Counted from the first letter of the stretch, positions 1-8,043 are shown. The stretch: 9,106 nucleotides of DNA from Comamonadaceae bacterium (GCA_947454585.1 CANGML010000049.1:1-9106); one strand, 5' to 3'. Numbers and translations: made by a program. The notes: generated by a model from the sequence alone, not told the origin.

Positions 1-336
1 GACAGCCCCTGCTTTGAGCTGCAACTCAGTCTTGACGAACGCGTGGCCTTGTTGATGGAAGACTACGCATTTTTTGTAGATGACAAGGACTTGTTCTGTC
101 GCCGCTTAGATGCCTTGGTGGCCATTCGAGGCAAGGCGGTGGTAGAGGCATGGAAAGCCAGCATCCACAGCGGGCAGATTGAGGCTGTGGTGCGCGAGCT
201 GTTGGTGATTCATTACGACCCGACTTACGCCGCGTCGATGGTACGCAACTTCGTGCAATCGGATCGCGCCACGGCTTGCGTGGCCCCAAGCCGCCATGCC
301 GAGAGTTTGCGACGCGTGGCACAAACTCTGGTGTGA
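1..336 (+). CDS. mnmH: tRNA 2-selenouridine synthase, C-terminal part (5' end outside window)
   Basis: The frame is open from base 1, so this is the last 111 codons of a longer gene that begins to the left. MnmH (SelU/YbbB) converts 2-thiouridine to 2-selenouridine at the wobble position of certain tRNAs, through a geranylated intermediate, using selenophosphate; it has an N-terminal rhodanese domain and a P-loop domain. Only the C-terminal helical part is visible. It includes the stretch LSLDERVALLMEDY, a middle part with RLDALVAIRGKAVVEAW, and the ending HYDPTYAASMVRNF, which I recognise as the family's conserved terminal motif. The catalytic rhodanese cysteine and the P-loop are not in the window. 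An internal GTG at base 43 is in frame but is not a credible start, because homologous sequence continues upstream of it. The stop codon TGA (334-336) directly abuts the stop of the convergent DUF2189 gene. The call rests on recall of the C-terminal motif; the rest of the protein would settle it. Confidence 0.82.
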   Translation, partial: DSPCFELQLSLDERVALLMEDYAFFVDDKDLFCRRLDALVAIRGKAVVEAWKASIHSGQIEAVVRELLVIHYDPTYAASMVRNFVQSDRATACVAPSRHAESLRRVAQTLV

Positions 337-339
337 TCA
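334..339. other. Abutting convergent stop codons forming a TGATCA palindrome
   Basis: Bases 334-336 are the TGA stop of the plus-strand mnmH gene, and bases 337-339 read TGA on the minus strand, ending the DUF2189 gene. Together they make the 6-base palindrome TGATCA, with no intergenic bases between the genes. Each transcript must therefore run into the other gene's 3' end before it can terminate. I see no hairpin followed by a T-run on either strand within about 60 bases. Confidence 0.9.
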
Positions 340-1089
340 GGCGGCGCTGACGGTGACGCAGTCACGGTAAGCGTGCCAGCTGGCAAAGCCCAACCAGGGT
401 CCGACGACGACCAAGCCAGCGGCTGACGGCAGCATCGCCAAGACCGCCAAGACGACAATCAGCAAGCCCCAACAAGTGGCGACACCGGTGTGCGCCACGA
501 ACACACGCAGGCTGGTGATGCAAGCGGTGATGGCATCGGTGTCACGGTCCAAAATCATGGGGATAGAGACCATCATGCTGGCAAACACCAGCCCCGCGAA
601 GAAGCCACCCACGCCTAGATAGACCGCGATGAACTCCCAGTTTTGCGGGTTAAACACCGCCTCTAAGACGGTCGCCGTGGTGGGCATTCCCGCTGAATTG
701 AAAAACACGGCAAAGACCACCAACGAGGCGCGCCCCCAAAGCAACTCCAACACCAGCATGACGAGGATGAGCATGCCCATGCTGCGCAGATGCGAATCCC
801 AGCACGTCAAGGAACGGGCCAAGCTAGGCGCCTCGGCTCGCTCGAGGTGCATGCTGACATCGTATAGGCCCATCGCCAAAAACGGCCCCACGAGCAAACA
901 GCCCGATACGGCAGACAGGGTGAACTCAGGATTGCTGTTGAACACCGCCGACACCACCAGTGCCATCAGCCAAAAACACACGCCATAAAAAAGCGAGATC
1001 CAAGGCTGCGAGACCAGGTCACGCCATCCACGCCACAACCAGCGCCCTTGGATCGCGATAGCGAATGGGGTTGATTGCCATGCGGTCAT
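337..1089 (-). CDS. DUF2189 family multi-pass inner-membrane protein, function unknown
   Basis: A 250-residue hydrophobic protein that matches my recall of the DUF2189 family. Family-like elements are the N-terminal GRWLWRGWRDL (15-25), the loop motif PMILDRDTDAITACITSLR (177-195), and the C-terminal VVVGPWLGFASWHAYRD (227-243). About five membrane segments are visible by eye, near residues 31-50, 58-76, 104-130, 152-177 and 204-234. No catalytic motif is seen and the biochemical role of the family is not known to me. It is the last gene of the minus-strand run, 47 bases after the metC-like gene. The ATG at 1089 is the first start in this frame after an in-frame stop at 1105-1107, but it has only a weak Shine-Dalgarno. 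A much better one (AGGG, 1125-1128) sits before an ATG at 1117 in a different frame. Either the N-terminus is short or a small frameshift lies here. The family call is fairly sure; the start is not. Confidence 0.8.
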   Translation of the reverse strand: MTAWQSTPFAIAIQGRWLWRGWRDLVSQPWISLFYGVCFWLMALVVSAVFNSNPEFTLSAVSGCLLVGPFLAMGLYDVSMHLERAEAPSLARSLTCWDSHLRSMGMLILVMLVLELLWGRASLVVFAVFFNSAGMPTTATVLEAVFNPQNWEFIAVYLGVGGFFAGLVFASMMVSIPMILDRDTDAITACITSLRVFVAHTGVATCWGLLIVVLAVLAMLPSAAGLVVVGPWLGFASWHAYRDCVTVSAA

Positions 1090-1117
1090 GGGCTTCGTCG
1101 GGCATCAGTTGCTGCAT
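1019..1117 (-). other. Short overlapping reading frame with a good ribosome binding site at the DUF2189 start
   Basis: An ATG at 1117-1115 is preceded on the minus strand by AGGGTG with a 5-base spacer, the best Shine-Dalgarno in this region. The frame it opens starts MQQLMPDEAHDRMAINPIRY and runs 32 codons to a TGA at 1021-1019. It covers the DUF2189 start in another frame. It could be a translated leader that couples translation of the DUF2189 gene, or the real N-terminus separated from it by a one-base indel (natural or a sequencing error). It could also be chance. I do not call it a gene. Confidence 0.3.
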
Positions 1118-1136
1118 GTGTTCACCCTAGCGCTGG

Positions 1137-2321
1137 TTAAGTTTGCAAATGCGCGGCGCGCAAGGCACGCAAGATATCGGCTTGTAAATCTTCCACATGC
1201 TCTAAGCCAATGCAAAACCGCACCACGCGGCCACGTTTCATGTGGTAAGGCATGACCAAGCTCATCGGCCCGCCCCAGCTATAGCCAATTTTGAAAAGCT
1301 GCAAAGCATCGCAAAACGCATCCACTTGCGCCGAGGTGAAGCGCTGGTCCATCACCACACTGAAAATCCCAGCGGCCAAACCCTCTGGCACTTGCGGCGT
1401 GACGCACAGTTGCCGCCAATGCGTATGACCGGGTGAGTTGTGAAGCGCAGGATGCAGCACTTGGCTGAAGGCAGATTGCGAGCAACACCAAGTGGCAAGG
1501 GTGCGTGCCGCTTGGTCTTGTGCTTGGTAACGCAGCGGCATGCTGGCCAAGGCGCGCAACACCATCTCTGCATCGTTCGCCCCTACGCCGGTACCCAAAC
1601 GCATGTGACTGAGCTTGAGCACACGGGCGAGCTCGTCGCTGCGTGTGACGATGCTGCCCATCAGCACATCGCCACCACCACTGGGGTATTTGGTGAGCGC
1701 ATGGATGGTCAGGTCCACGCCGAGATCGCCCTGACCGGGTGTCAAATCAAACGCGTTGAAAGCCAGACCAGCACCCCAGGTGTTGTCAAGCGCGCACAGC
1801 ACACCTCGTGTCTTGCATAACTTGACCAAGGCGACCAAATCAGGAAATTCCATCGTCACTGAGCCTGCGGCTTCTAGCCATACCAAGCGCGTGCGGGGTG
1901 TGATGCGCGCGGCCACGTCGTCCACATCCATCGGGTCGTAAATCTGATGCGTGATGCCAAATTGGGCCAACTCGCCGGTGGCCAAGGACTTGTTGGGTGC
2001 GTAAGCGTTATCCGGAATCAAGACCTCATCGCCCGTTTTGAGCAACGCAAAATCGACGTGGGCAATGGCCGCCAAACCGCTGGGCGTGAGGATGCAGTGT
2101 GTGCCGCCCTCTAAGGTGGCCAAGCGCGCTTCCAGCGTGAAGGTAGTGGGCGTGCCGTGCAGGCCGTAGGTGTAAGCCGACTTGTCCATCCATTCGCGGG
2201 TGCGCACGGCCGCCACGTTAGGAAAGATCACCGTAGAGGCTTTAAACACGCCGACTTGCGGGGCTTCAAACTCAGCGGGGGGTTGATACGGATGGTGAAT
2301 GAGGTCGGTGCTGCGGGTCAT
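1137..2321 (-). CDS. metC: Cystathionine beta-lyase-like PLP enzyme (Cys/Met metabolism family)
   Basis: A 394-residue fold-type I PLP enzyme of the Cys/Met metabolism family. Cystathionine beta-lyase cleaves cystathionine to homocysteine, pyruvate and ammonia in methionine synthesis, in the cytoplasm. Visible motifs are YTYGLHGTPTT (50-60), the phosphate-binding and stacking region around TPSGLAAI (79-86), ALDNTWGAG (177-185) with the PLP-pyridine Asp179, the Schiff-base lysine K211 in HALTKYPSGGGD, the substrate-site loop SWGGPMSL (348-355), and R368 in VRFCIGLE, the likely carboxylate-binding arginine. DNTWGAG and overall length favour MetC over cystathionine gamma-synthase. After the lysine the usual GHSD reads GGGD, so a His is replaced by Gly; some related betaproteobacterial sequences may share this, but I cannot confirm that. 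The ATG at 2321 is preceded by TTAATATCGGTGC, which is a poor ribosome binding site. The gene starts 30 bases after the phosphoribosyltransferase gene and may depend on translation from it. The substrate is inferred from the family. Confidence 0.85.
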   Translation of the reverse strand: MTRSTDLIHHPYQPPAEFEAPQVGVFKASTVIFPNVAAVRTREWMDKSAYTYGLHGTPTTFTLEARLATLEGGTHCILTPSGLAAIAHVDFALLKTGDEVLIPDNAYAPNKSLATGELAQFGITHQIYDPMDVDDVAARITPRTRLVWLEAAGSVTMEFPDLVALVKLCKTRGVLCALDNTWGAGLAFNAFDLTPGQGDLGVDLTIHALTKYPSGGGDVLMGSIVTRSDELARVLKLSHMRLGTGVGANDAEMVLRALASMPLRYQAQDQAARTLATWCCSQSAFSQVLHPALHNSPGHTHWRQLCVTPQVPEGLAAGIFSVVMDQRFTSAQVDAFCDALQLFKIGYSWGGPMSLVMPYHMKRGRVVRFCIGLEHVEDLQADILRALRAAHLQT

Positions 2322-2351
2322 GCACCGATATTAACCAGCTCAGAAATGAAA

Positions 2352-2876
2352 TTAAACCTTCCACTTCTCCATCAACGCCGCAGGACGCATGGCGTCGTAG
2401 GGTTCGAAGGGTTGGTGAATCCAAGGGTTGGTCGGCAAGTAGTCCACCGAGTAATCAGGGGCAAAAGCTGACACGCCTTTGGTCCAAATCACAGCCGTGC
2501 GCAACTCGGTGATGGGGGCGTAGTTGTTTTTGAGCTGATCCACCACCGCCTTCAGGGTATGGCCGGTATCGGCCAAGTCGTCGACCAACAACACGCGGCC
2601 CGCGATCTCGCCTTTGGGTGTGGTGATAAAGCGGGCGATATCCAAATGGCCTTGCACGGTGCCTGCGTCGGCACGGTAGGAGCTGGTGGACATGATGGCC
2701 AAGGGCTTGTCAAAGATGCGCGACAAAATGTCGCCGGGACGCATACCACCACGGGCCAAGCAAAGGATGGTGTCGAACTCCCAACCGGATTGGTGAACTT
2801 TGATCGCCAATTTTTCAATCAGGTTGTGGTACTCGTCGTACGACACGTACAGGTGTTTGCCGTCTTCAGTCAACAT
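2352..2876 (-). CDS. Purine-type phosphoribosyltransferase (hypoxanthine/xanthine PRT-like)
   Basis: A 174-residue type I phosphoribosyltransferase. Such enzymes join a free base to PRPP to give a nucleotide and pyrophosphate. The PRPP-binding motif is clear at residues 95-107 (VLLVDDLADTGHT), with the acidic pair D99-D100. Loop I with ARGG at 41-44 and the flexible-loop region around STSSYRADAG (63-72) are also present. The C-terminal WIHQPFE (152-158) is a segment I associate with the hypoxanthine/xanthine-guanine PRT-like group (COG2236); in such enzymes an aromatic residue here stacks on the base. The exact base cannot be read from sequence. The ATG at 2876 has a strong Shine-Dalgarno, AAAGGA (2883-2888), 6 bases upstream. 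It follows purA by 18 bases, so it is probably cotranscribed. A role in making IMP or XMP/GMP by salvage next to PurA, which consumes IMP, is inferred from context. Confidence 0.85.
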   Translation of the reverse strand: MLTEDGKHLYVSYDEYHNLIEKLAIKVHQSGWEFDTILCLARGGMRPGDILSRIFDKPLAIMSTSSYRADAGTVQGHLDIARFITTPKGEIAGRVLLVDDLADTGHTLKAVVDQLKNNYAPITELRTAVIWTKGVSAFAPDYSVDYLPTNPWIHQPFEPYDAMRPAALMEKWKV

Positions 2877-2894
2877 GGGGCGTCCTTTAAATAA

Positions 2895-4253
<1,359 letters not shown>

Positions 4254-4263
4254 TCAATTACTC

Positions 4264-4285
4264 AAAAAAATTAAAGGGCTTGCCC
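4264..4285 (-). terminator. Weak hairpin plus T-run at the hisZ end (possible attenuator before purA)
   Basis: On the minus strand the last hisZ codons contain the palindrome GGGCAAGCCC (4285-4276), followed by TTTAA and then seven T residues (4270-4264). The layout resembles an intrinsic terminator. The hairpin is short: GGG/CCC around a four-base loop, or four pairs with an unrealistically tight loop. The sequence TTTAATTTTTTT includes the hisZ stop codon. Partial termination or pausing is plausible; full termination is unlikely. Confidence 0.3.
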
Positions 4286-5437
4286 GGCGGCAATCGCTTG
4301 GACGACCCATTGACCGGCAACGTCGACCAATTCGCGATCGCAGTTGAACTCATCCACTTCACTCTCATGGCCGGGCAACACGCAGACCACGGTTTCGCCA
4401 TGGTCACGCAAGCTGGCAATGGCTTCGCGCAGACCTTGGGCAGTGCCCCAAGGCGCACGAATGGCCGCTTTGAGAGCACGCGCAGGCACCACGCTGACCA
4501 ACTCTTTCAGGTCCAGACTGAAGCCGACGGCGGGTCGCTTGCGGCCAAACACCGCGCCCACTTCGTCATAGCGTCCCCCGCGCACCAAGGCATCGCTGGC
4601 GCCCGGCACATAGATGGCAAAACGCACACCGCTGTAATAAGCGTAGCCGCGCAAATCGGCCAAGTCGAATGTCAGGGTGACATCGCTCAAATCTAAAGCA
4701 ATTTGGCGCAACTCAGCCAAGGCTTGCATGACCACAGGCCATGCCGCAAAAGCTGTTTCAGCGTGGGCCAACACAGACGCATCGCCATACATGCCGACCA
4801 AGGCGACCAAGGCGGTGCGCACGTTGGCAGGCAGGTCTTTGGTGAGGGCCTGAACACCTGAGGTGTCTTTGGCGGCCAAGGCGCTGTGCAACGCATCACG
4901 CGCCTCAGCGGTCAACGTCACGCCGCTGAGCAATGCTGGCACGATGCGGGCATCACTCAAGTCAAGGGTGAAGTGGTTGATAGAAACAGCCTTGAGGGCG
5001 TCTAGGGCCAAGTGCAACACCTCGAGGTCGGCCTCGATGCCCGCATGGCCATAAATTTCAGCGCCAAACTGCAAGGGTTCGCGCGTGGCGAAGGGGCGAT
5101 CGGGTCGTGTGTGCAAGACGGGGCCGCAGTAACACAGGCGCGTCACGCCAGCACGGTTGAGCAAATGGGCGTCAATGCGGGCCACTTGCGGCGTGGTGTC
5201 GGCGCGCAGGCCCAAGGTGCGACCTGAGAGTTGGTCGACCAATTTGAAAGTTTGTAAATCGAGGGCGCGGCCCGTTCCTGAGAGCAAGGATTCGAGGTAC
5301 TCGAGCAGCGGTGGCATGACCAGCTCGTAACCGTAGCCTCGGGCGGTGTCTAAATAAAGACGACGCAGTTCTTCGATGTGCCGGGCCTCAGAAGGCAGAA
5401 CATCGGCGATGTGATCCGGCAGAACCCAAGCAGACAT
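4271..5437 (-). CDS. hisZ: ATP phosphoribosyltransferase regulatory subunit
   Basis: HisZ is a catalytically inactive paralogue of histidyl-tRNA synthetase. It forms a complex with the short form of HisG and is needed for that enzyme's activity and histidine feedback inhibition at the first step of histidine synthesis. The 388-residue protein keeps the class II synthetase core: the start [30 protein letters not shown] (77-93), [12 protein letters not shown] (119-130), [14 protein letters not shown] (257-270), and [20 protein letters not shown] (287-306). It lacks the C-terminal anticodon-binding domain of true HisRS, and its length fits HisZ. A HisG of the short type should therefore be encoded elsewhere in the genome. 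The ATG at 5437 has no Shine-Dalgarno: the upstream minus-strand sequence is CAGCCTCCCTTTATTTC. The gene starts 49 bases after DUF2065, the largest gap in the run, so it may have its own promoter. It stops 23 bases before purA. Confidence 0.95.
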   Translation of the reverse strand: MSAWVLPDHIADVLPSEARHIEELRRLYLDTARGYGYELVMPPLLEYLESLLSGTGRALDLQTFKLVDQLSGRTLGLRADTTPQVARIDAHLLNRAGVTRLCYCGPVLHTRPDRPFATREPLQFGAEIYGHAGIEADLEVLHLALDALKAVSINHFTLDLSDARIVPALLSGVTLTAEARDALHSALAAKDTSGVQALTKDLPANVRTALVALVGMYGDASVLAHAETAFAAWPVVMQALAELRQIALDLSDVTLTFDLADLRGYAYYSGVRFAIYVPGASDALVRGGRYDEVGAVFGRKRPAVGFSLDLKELVSVVPARALKAAIRAPWGTAQGLREAIASLRDHGETVVCVLPGHESEVDEFNCDRELVDVAGQWVVQAIAAGQAL

Positions 5438-5486
5438 GAAATAAAGGGAGGCTGTTAAAAGCGAGATTTTACAGGGCGAATGCCCC
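5438..5486 (-). promoter_or_regulatory. hisZ leader: possible start point of a hisZ-purA transcript
   Basis: The 49 bases between DUF2065 and hisZ are AT-richer towards hisZ. On the minus strand a small hairpin GGGCATTCGCCC (5484-5473, four pairs, four-base loop) overlaps the region just after the DUF2065 stop and is followed by TGTAAAATC. TAAAAT resembles a -10 box, but no good -35 box lies at the right distance. No Shine-Dalgarno precedes the hisZ ATG; CCTCCC on this strand is the opposite, an anti-Shine-Dalgarno-like sequence. Promoter assignment is tentative. Confidence 0.25.
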
Positions 5487-5684
5487 TCAACCCAGCCACC
5501 ACACCATCAAAAGGCCAGCCAACACACAGACCAAGCCAAAAAAGCGAATCTGCCCATCCTCAAGGGACAACAGCTGGGCCATTTTGTCGCGCCAACCTTG
5601 GGGCGAGGCGAACGGAAAGATGCCCTCAACAATCAACATCAGCCCAAACGCCAGCCACAGCGTCTCGCTGTCCAAGCTCATCAT
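5487..5684 (-). CDS. DUF2065 family small membrane protein
   Basis: A 65-residue protein recognisable as DUF2065. Its conserved elements are [17 protein letters not shown] (9-25), the short loop [15 protein letters not shown], and [18 protein letters not shown] (43-60). Two hydrophobic segments, about residues 9-27 and 46-64, suggest a helical hairpin in the inner membrane with a short charged loop. No enzyme motif is present and the function is unknown to me. The start is ATG-ATG (5684 or 5681), with AAGG (5689-5692) just upstream, overlapping the hflC stop region. The gap to hflC is only 8 bases, which implies tight coupling to HflC. In many proteobacteria the gene sits after hflC, so a role at the HflKC-FtsH complex is a reasonable inference but not shown here. 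Confidence 0.88.
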   Translation of the reverse strand: MMSLDSETLWLAFGLMLIVEGIFPFASPQGWRDKMAQLLSLEDGQIRFFGLVCVLAGLLMVWWLG

Positions 5685-5692
5685 GCCGCCTT

Positions 5693-6601
5693 TTATTTCT
5701 TGGGCGCTGGGGCGCTACCGCCACCGCTGCTGCGCATGGCTTTGAAGAAGTCGCTTGAAGGATCCAGCACCATCATGTCGCTCTTTTTATTGAAGGTGGT
5801 TTTGTAGGCTTCAAGGCTGCGGTAGAACTGGGCAAAGTTGGCATCGCGACCAAATGAATCCGCATACAAACGCGCGGCTTCGGCATCGCCCTCGCCTTTG
5901 ATTTTTTGCGCTTCACGGTATGCGTTGGCAACCGTCACTTCACGTTGACGGTCTGCATCGGCGCGGATTTTTTCGCCTTCAGCCGCACCCATCGAGCGCA
6001 ACTCATTGGCGACCCGCTTACGCTCAGCTTCCATACGGCGGTAGACCGACTCGGTGATGGCATCAACATAGTCAGAACGCGTGATGCGCACATCGATCAC
6101 GTCGACACCCCACGGCTTGGCACCTTTGACAGCAGCCAACACTTCGCGTTTGACGTTGTCCAGCAACTCCTCGCGTTTGAGCGAGAGCAATTCTTTCACG
6201 GTGCGTTTGTTGATTTCCTCTTGGAACGCATTGCGCACCACGCGAGCCAGCTGAGCCGCGCCTGCGTTTTCGTCCAAGCCCACGTTACGGATGTACTGTG
6301 AAGGGTCGGTGATGCGCCAACGTGCATACCAGTCAATCACGACACGTTGCTTCTCAGCCGTCAACATGGGGTCGGTGTCGGCGTTGTCCAAGGTCAGCAA
6401 ACGTTTGTCGATGTAGCTGACGTTTTGAAACGGTGGCGGCAACTTGATGTTCAAGCCAGGCTCGGTGATGACACTTTTGATTTGTCCAAAGGAATACACC
6501 ACGCCAAATTGGCGTTGGTCCACCACGAAGAGTGTCGAGCTCAGCAACGCCAAGGCCACGAAAGCCGAAGAGATATAAAAACCGATTTTGTTTGTTTGCA
6601 T
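5693..6601 (-). CDS. hflC: HflC, SPFH-domain subunit of the FtsH-regulating HflKC complex
   Basis: HflC and HflK form a large membrane-anchored cage on the periplasmic side that surrounds and modulates the FtsH protease. This 302-residue protein has an N-terminal signal anchor (about 6-27, IGFYISSAFVALALLSSTLF), then VVDQRQFGVVYSFGQI, which opens the SPFH/band-7 domain (about 28-190), including PGLNIKLPPPFQNV (48-61) and WGVDVIDVRITRSDY (164-178). An alpha-helical charged region follows (about 185-245, ERKRVANELRSMGAAEGEKIRADADRQRE in part), and a Gly/Ser/Pro/Lys tail ends in APAPKK. I chose the ATG at 6601 because AGGGGA (6608-6613) lies 6 bases upstream. A longer frame from TTG at 6619 would add six residues (MIRGTT) and overlap the hflK stop, but lacks a better site. 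It starts 14 bases after hflK, as expected for a coupled pair. Confidence 0.96.
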   Translation of the reverse strand: MQTNKIGFYISSAFVALALLSSTLFVVDQRQFGVVYSFGQIKSVITEPGLNIKLPPPFQNVSYIDKRLLTLDNADTDPMLTAEKQRVVIDWYARWRITDPSQYIRNVGLDENAGAAQLARVVRNAFQEEINKRTVKELLSLKREELLDNVKREVLAAVKGAKPWGVDVIDVRITRSDYVDAITESVYRRMEAERKRVANELRSMGAAEGEKIRADADRQREVTVANAYREAQKIKGEGDAEAARLYADSFGRDANFAQFYRSLEAYKTTFNKKSDMMVLDPSSDFFKAMRSSGGGSAPAPKK

Positions 6602-6615
6602 AGTCGTTCCCCTGA

Positions 6616-8043
6616 TCAACGGCTGTCACGGTCGCGAGAGCGGCCATCGCGCGCACGGCCATCAGCAGCCGCGGCTGAGCTTGGCGTTGTCGTGTTAGCA
6701 GGGTTGTGGGTGGGATCCACAGAATTGGCGGGTGCAGCCGAACTGGCTTGGCCCGTTTGCTGGATGATTTTGTCCAACGGCAGGTACAACAGGTTAGAAC
6801 CTTGCTTGGTATCTACCAACACCTTGGTGGTGTTGCTGTAAATCTGTTGCATGGCGTCGATGTAGAGGCGATCACGCATGACTTGCGGAGATTTTTGATA
6901 CTCGGTGACCAAGGACTTGAAGCGTTGGGCATCGCCCTCTGCTTGCGCCACGATGCGGGCTTTGTAACCATCGGCCTCTTGCTTCAAGCGCGAGGCCGCA
7001 CCGACCGCACGAGGCACCACATCGTTGGCATAGGCCTCGGCTTCATTCTTGGCGCGCTCTCGTTCTTGACCGGCTTTGAGCACATCGTCAAATGCGGCTT
7101 GCACTTGCTCGGGGGGACGCACCCCACCTTGTTGCAAGTTGATGCCCACCACCTCAATACCGACTTTGTATTGGTCAAGAATGTGTTGCATGATGGTACG
7201 AATGCGTGGGCCAATTTGGTCACGCTCTTCAGACATGGCGGCATCCATCTTCATCTTGCCCACCACTTCGCGCACCGCTGTTTCAGCCGCTTGGACCACG
7301 GTGTCAGTGGGGTTCTTGGTCTCGAACAAATAGGCGCGTGCATCGGTCAAGCGGTATTGCACGGCAAACTTGATTTCGAGGATGTTTTCGTCTTCCGTCA
7401 ACATGGCTGATTCACGCAGACCGGTGGACTTGACAATGGTGTCGCGCCCCACATCAACGGAGCGAATTTGTGTCACGAACACCAATTCTTGGCGTTGGAA
7501 GGGGTATGGCAAACGCCAGTTAAAACCAGCACCGACCGTCGCGTGGTAGCGACCAAACTGGGTGATCACTGCCTGCTGACCTTCTTGCACGATGAAGAAA
7601 CCGGTGCTGAGCCAAATCGCAAAAGCGACAGCAGCGATGACACCCACACCAAAGCGGGCTGCTTTGAAGTTGGGGCCTTTAGGACCTTGACCGTCATGGG
7701 GCGGCTCCCCCCCTTTTTTGCCGCCGAACAAGCCGGAGAGCTTGGCATTGAAATCGCGCCACAACTCATCCAAATCAGGCGGACCGCCTGCACCCGTGGT
7801 GGGTCGCCTGGGTTCTTCTTGCGGTTTTTTCTCTTCGCTTGAGGGCGGAATTTGTTGACTGCCGTTAGGGTCAAAGGTGGGGTTGCCGTCTTTGTCGCGA
7901 CCCCAACGACCATCATTGAGGTTGAACATGCCGAGCAGTCGCGTGCGCCAAGTTGTGGAGCTGACCGAGTGGTTGTTGAAGTTCATGCGCATCGTTGTTT
8001 TTTCTCTGAAGTCGTCAATTGTGCCTAAGGATTCGGGCCTCAT
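6616..8043 (-). CDS. hflK: HflK, SPFH-domain subunit of the FtsH-regulating HflKC complex
   Basis: Partner of HflC in the FtsH-modulating complex. In the 475-residue reading the N-terminal cytoplasmic part is Gly/Pro/charge-rich and holds NLNDGRWGRD (41-50) and GPPDLDELWRDF (87-98), the HflK N-terminal signature. One membrane helix is at about 131-152 and the SPFH domain starts at QEGQQAVITQFGRY (153-166). VGINLQQGGVRPPEQVQAAF (299-318) and the charged helix around ERERAKNEAEAYANDVVPRA are typical HflK. The C-terminus is low-complexity and ends in an Arg/Asp-alternating tail (461-475). The start at 8043 overlaps the hflX stop as ATGA and has AGGA (8050-8053) 6 bases upstream. The alternative ATGs at 7992 and 7986 would remove 17-19 residues (MRPESLGTIDDFREKTT...) that do not look like HflK, but only a weak AGAGA precedes them. 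Identity is firm; the start is the best-supported choice but open. Confidence 0.95.
   Translation of the reverse strand: MRPESLGTIDDFREKTTMRMNFNNHSVSSTTWRTRLLGMFNLNDGRWGRDKDGNPTFDPNGSQQIPPSSEEKKPQEEPRRPTTGAGGPPDLDELWRDFNAKLSGLFGGKKGGEPPHDGQGPKGPNFKAARFGVGVIAAVAFAIWLSTGFFIVQEGQQAVITQFGRYHATVGAGFNWRLPYPFQRQELVFVTQIRSVDVGRDTIVKSTGLRESAMLTEDENILEIKFAVQYRLTDARAYLFETKNPTDTVVQAAETAVREVVGKMKMDAAMSEERDQIGPRIRTIMQHILDQYKVGIEVVGINLQQGGVRPPEQVQAAFDDVLKAGQERERAKNEAEAYANDVVPRAVGAASRLKQEADGYKARIVAQAEGDAQRFKSLVTEYQKSPQVMRDRLYIDAMQQIYSNTTKVLVDTKQGSNLLYLPLDKIIQQTGQASSAAPANSVDPTHNPANTTTPSSAAAADGRARDGRSRDRDSR

Noticed and set aside
43..45. GTG at 43 as the start of a small plus-strand gene
   Set aside because: The frame is open upstream to base 1 and the preceding residues fit the same MnmH C-terminal domain, so it is a partial gene.
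353..365. Perfect inverted repeat GTGAC-GCA-GTCAC just after the mnmH stop, considered as a terminator
   Set aside because: The five-pair stem has a three-base loop and no T-run follows on either strand. It lies in the DUF2189 C-terminal codons, so chance or coding constraint is enough.
6602..6619. TTG start at 6619 for hflC overlapping the hflK stop
   Set aside because: An ATG at 6601 with AGGGGA six bases upstream is clearly better, and the extra six residues are not part of the HflC signal anchor.
6706..7410. Long plus-strand open frame (234 codons) opposite hflK
   Set aside because: It lies fully antisense to a clear hflK coding region. The His/Leu/Gly-rich product has no recognisable domain, and no ribosome binding site or promoter was seen. 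It is a by-product of codon bias on the opposite strand.
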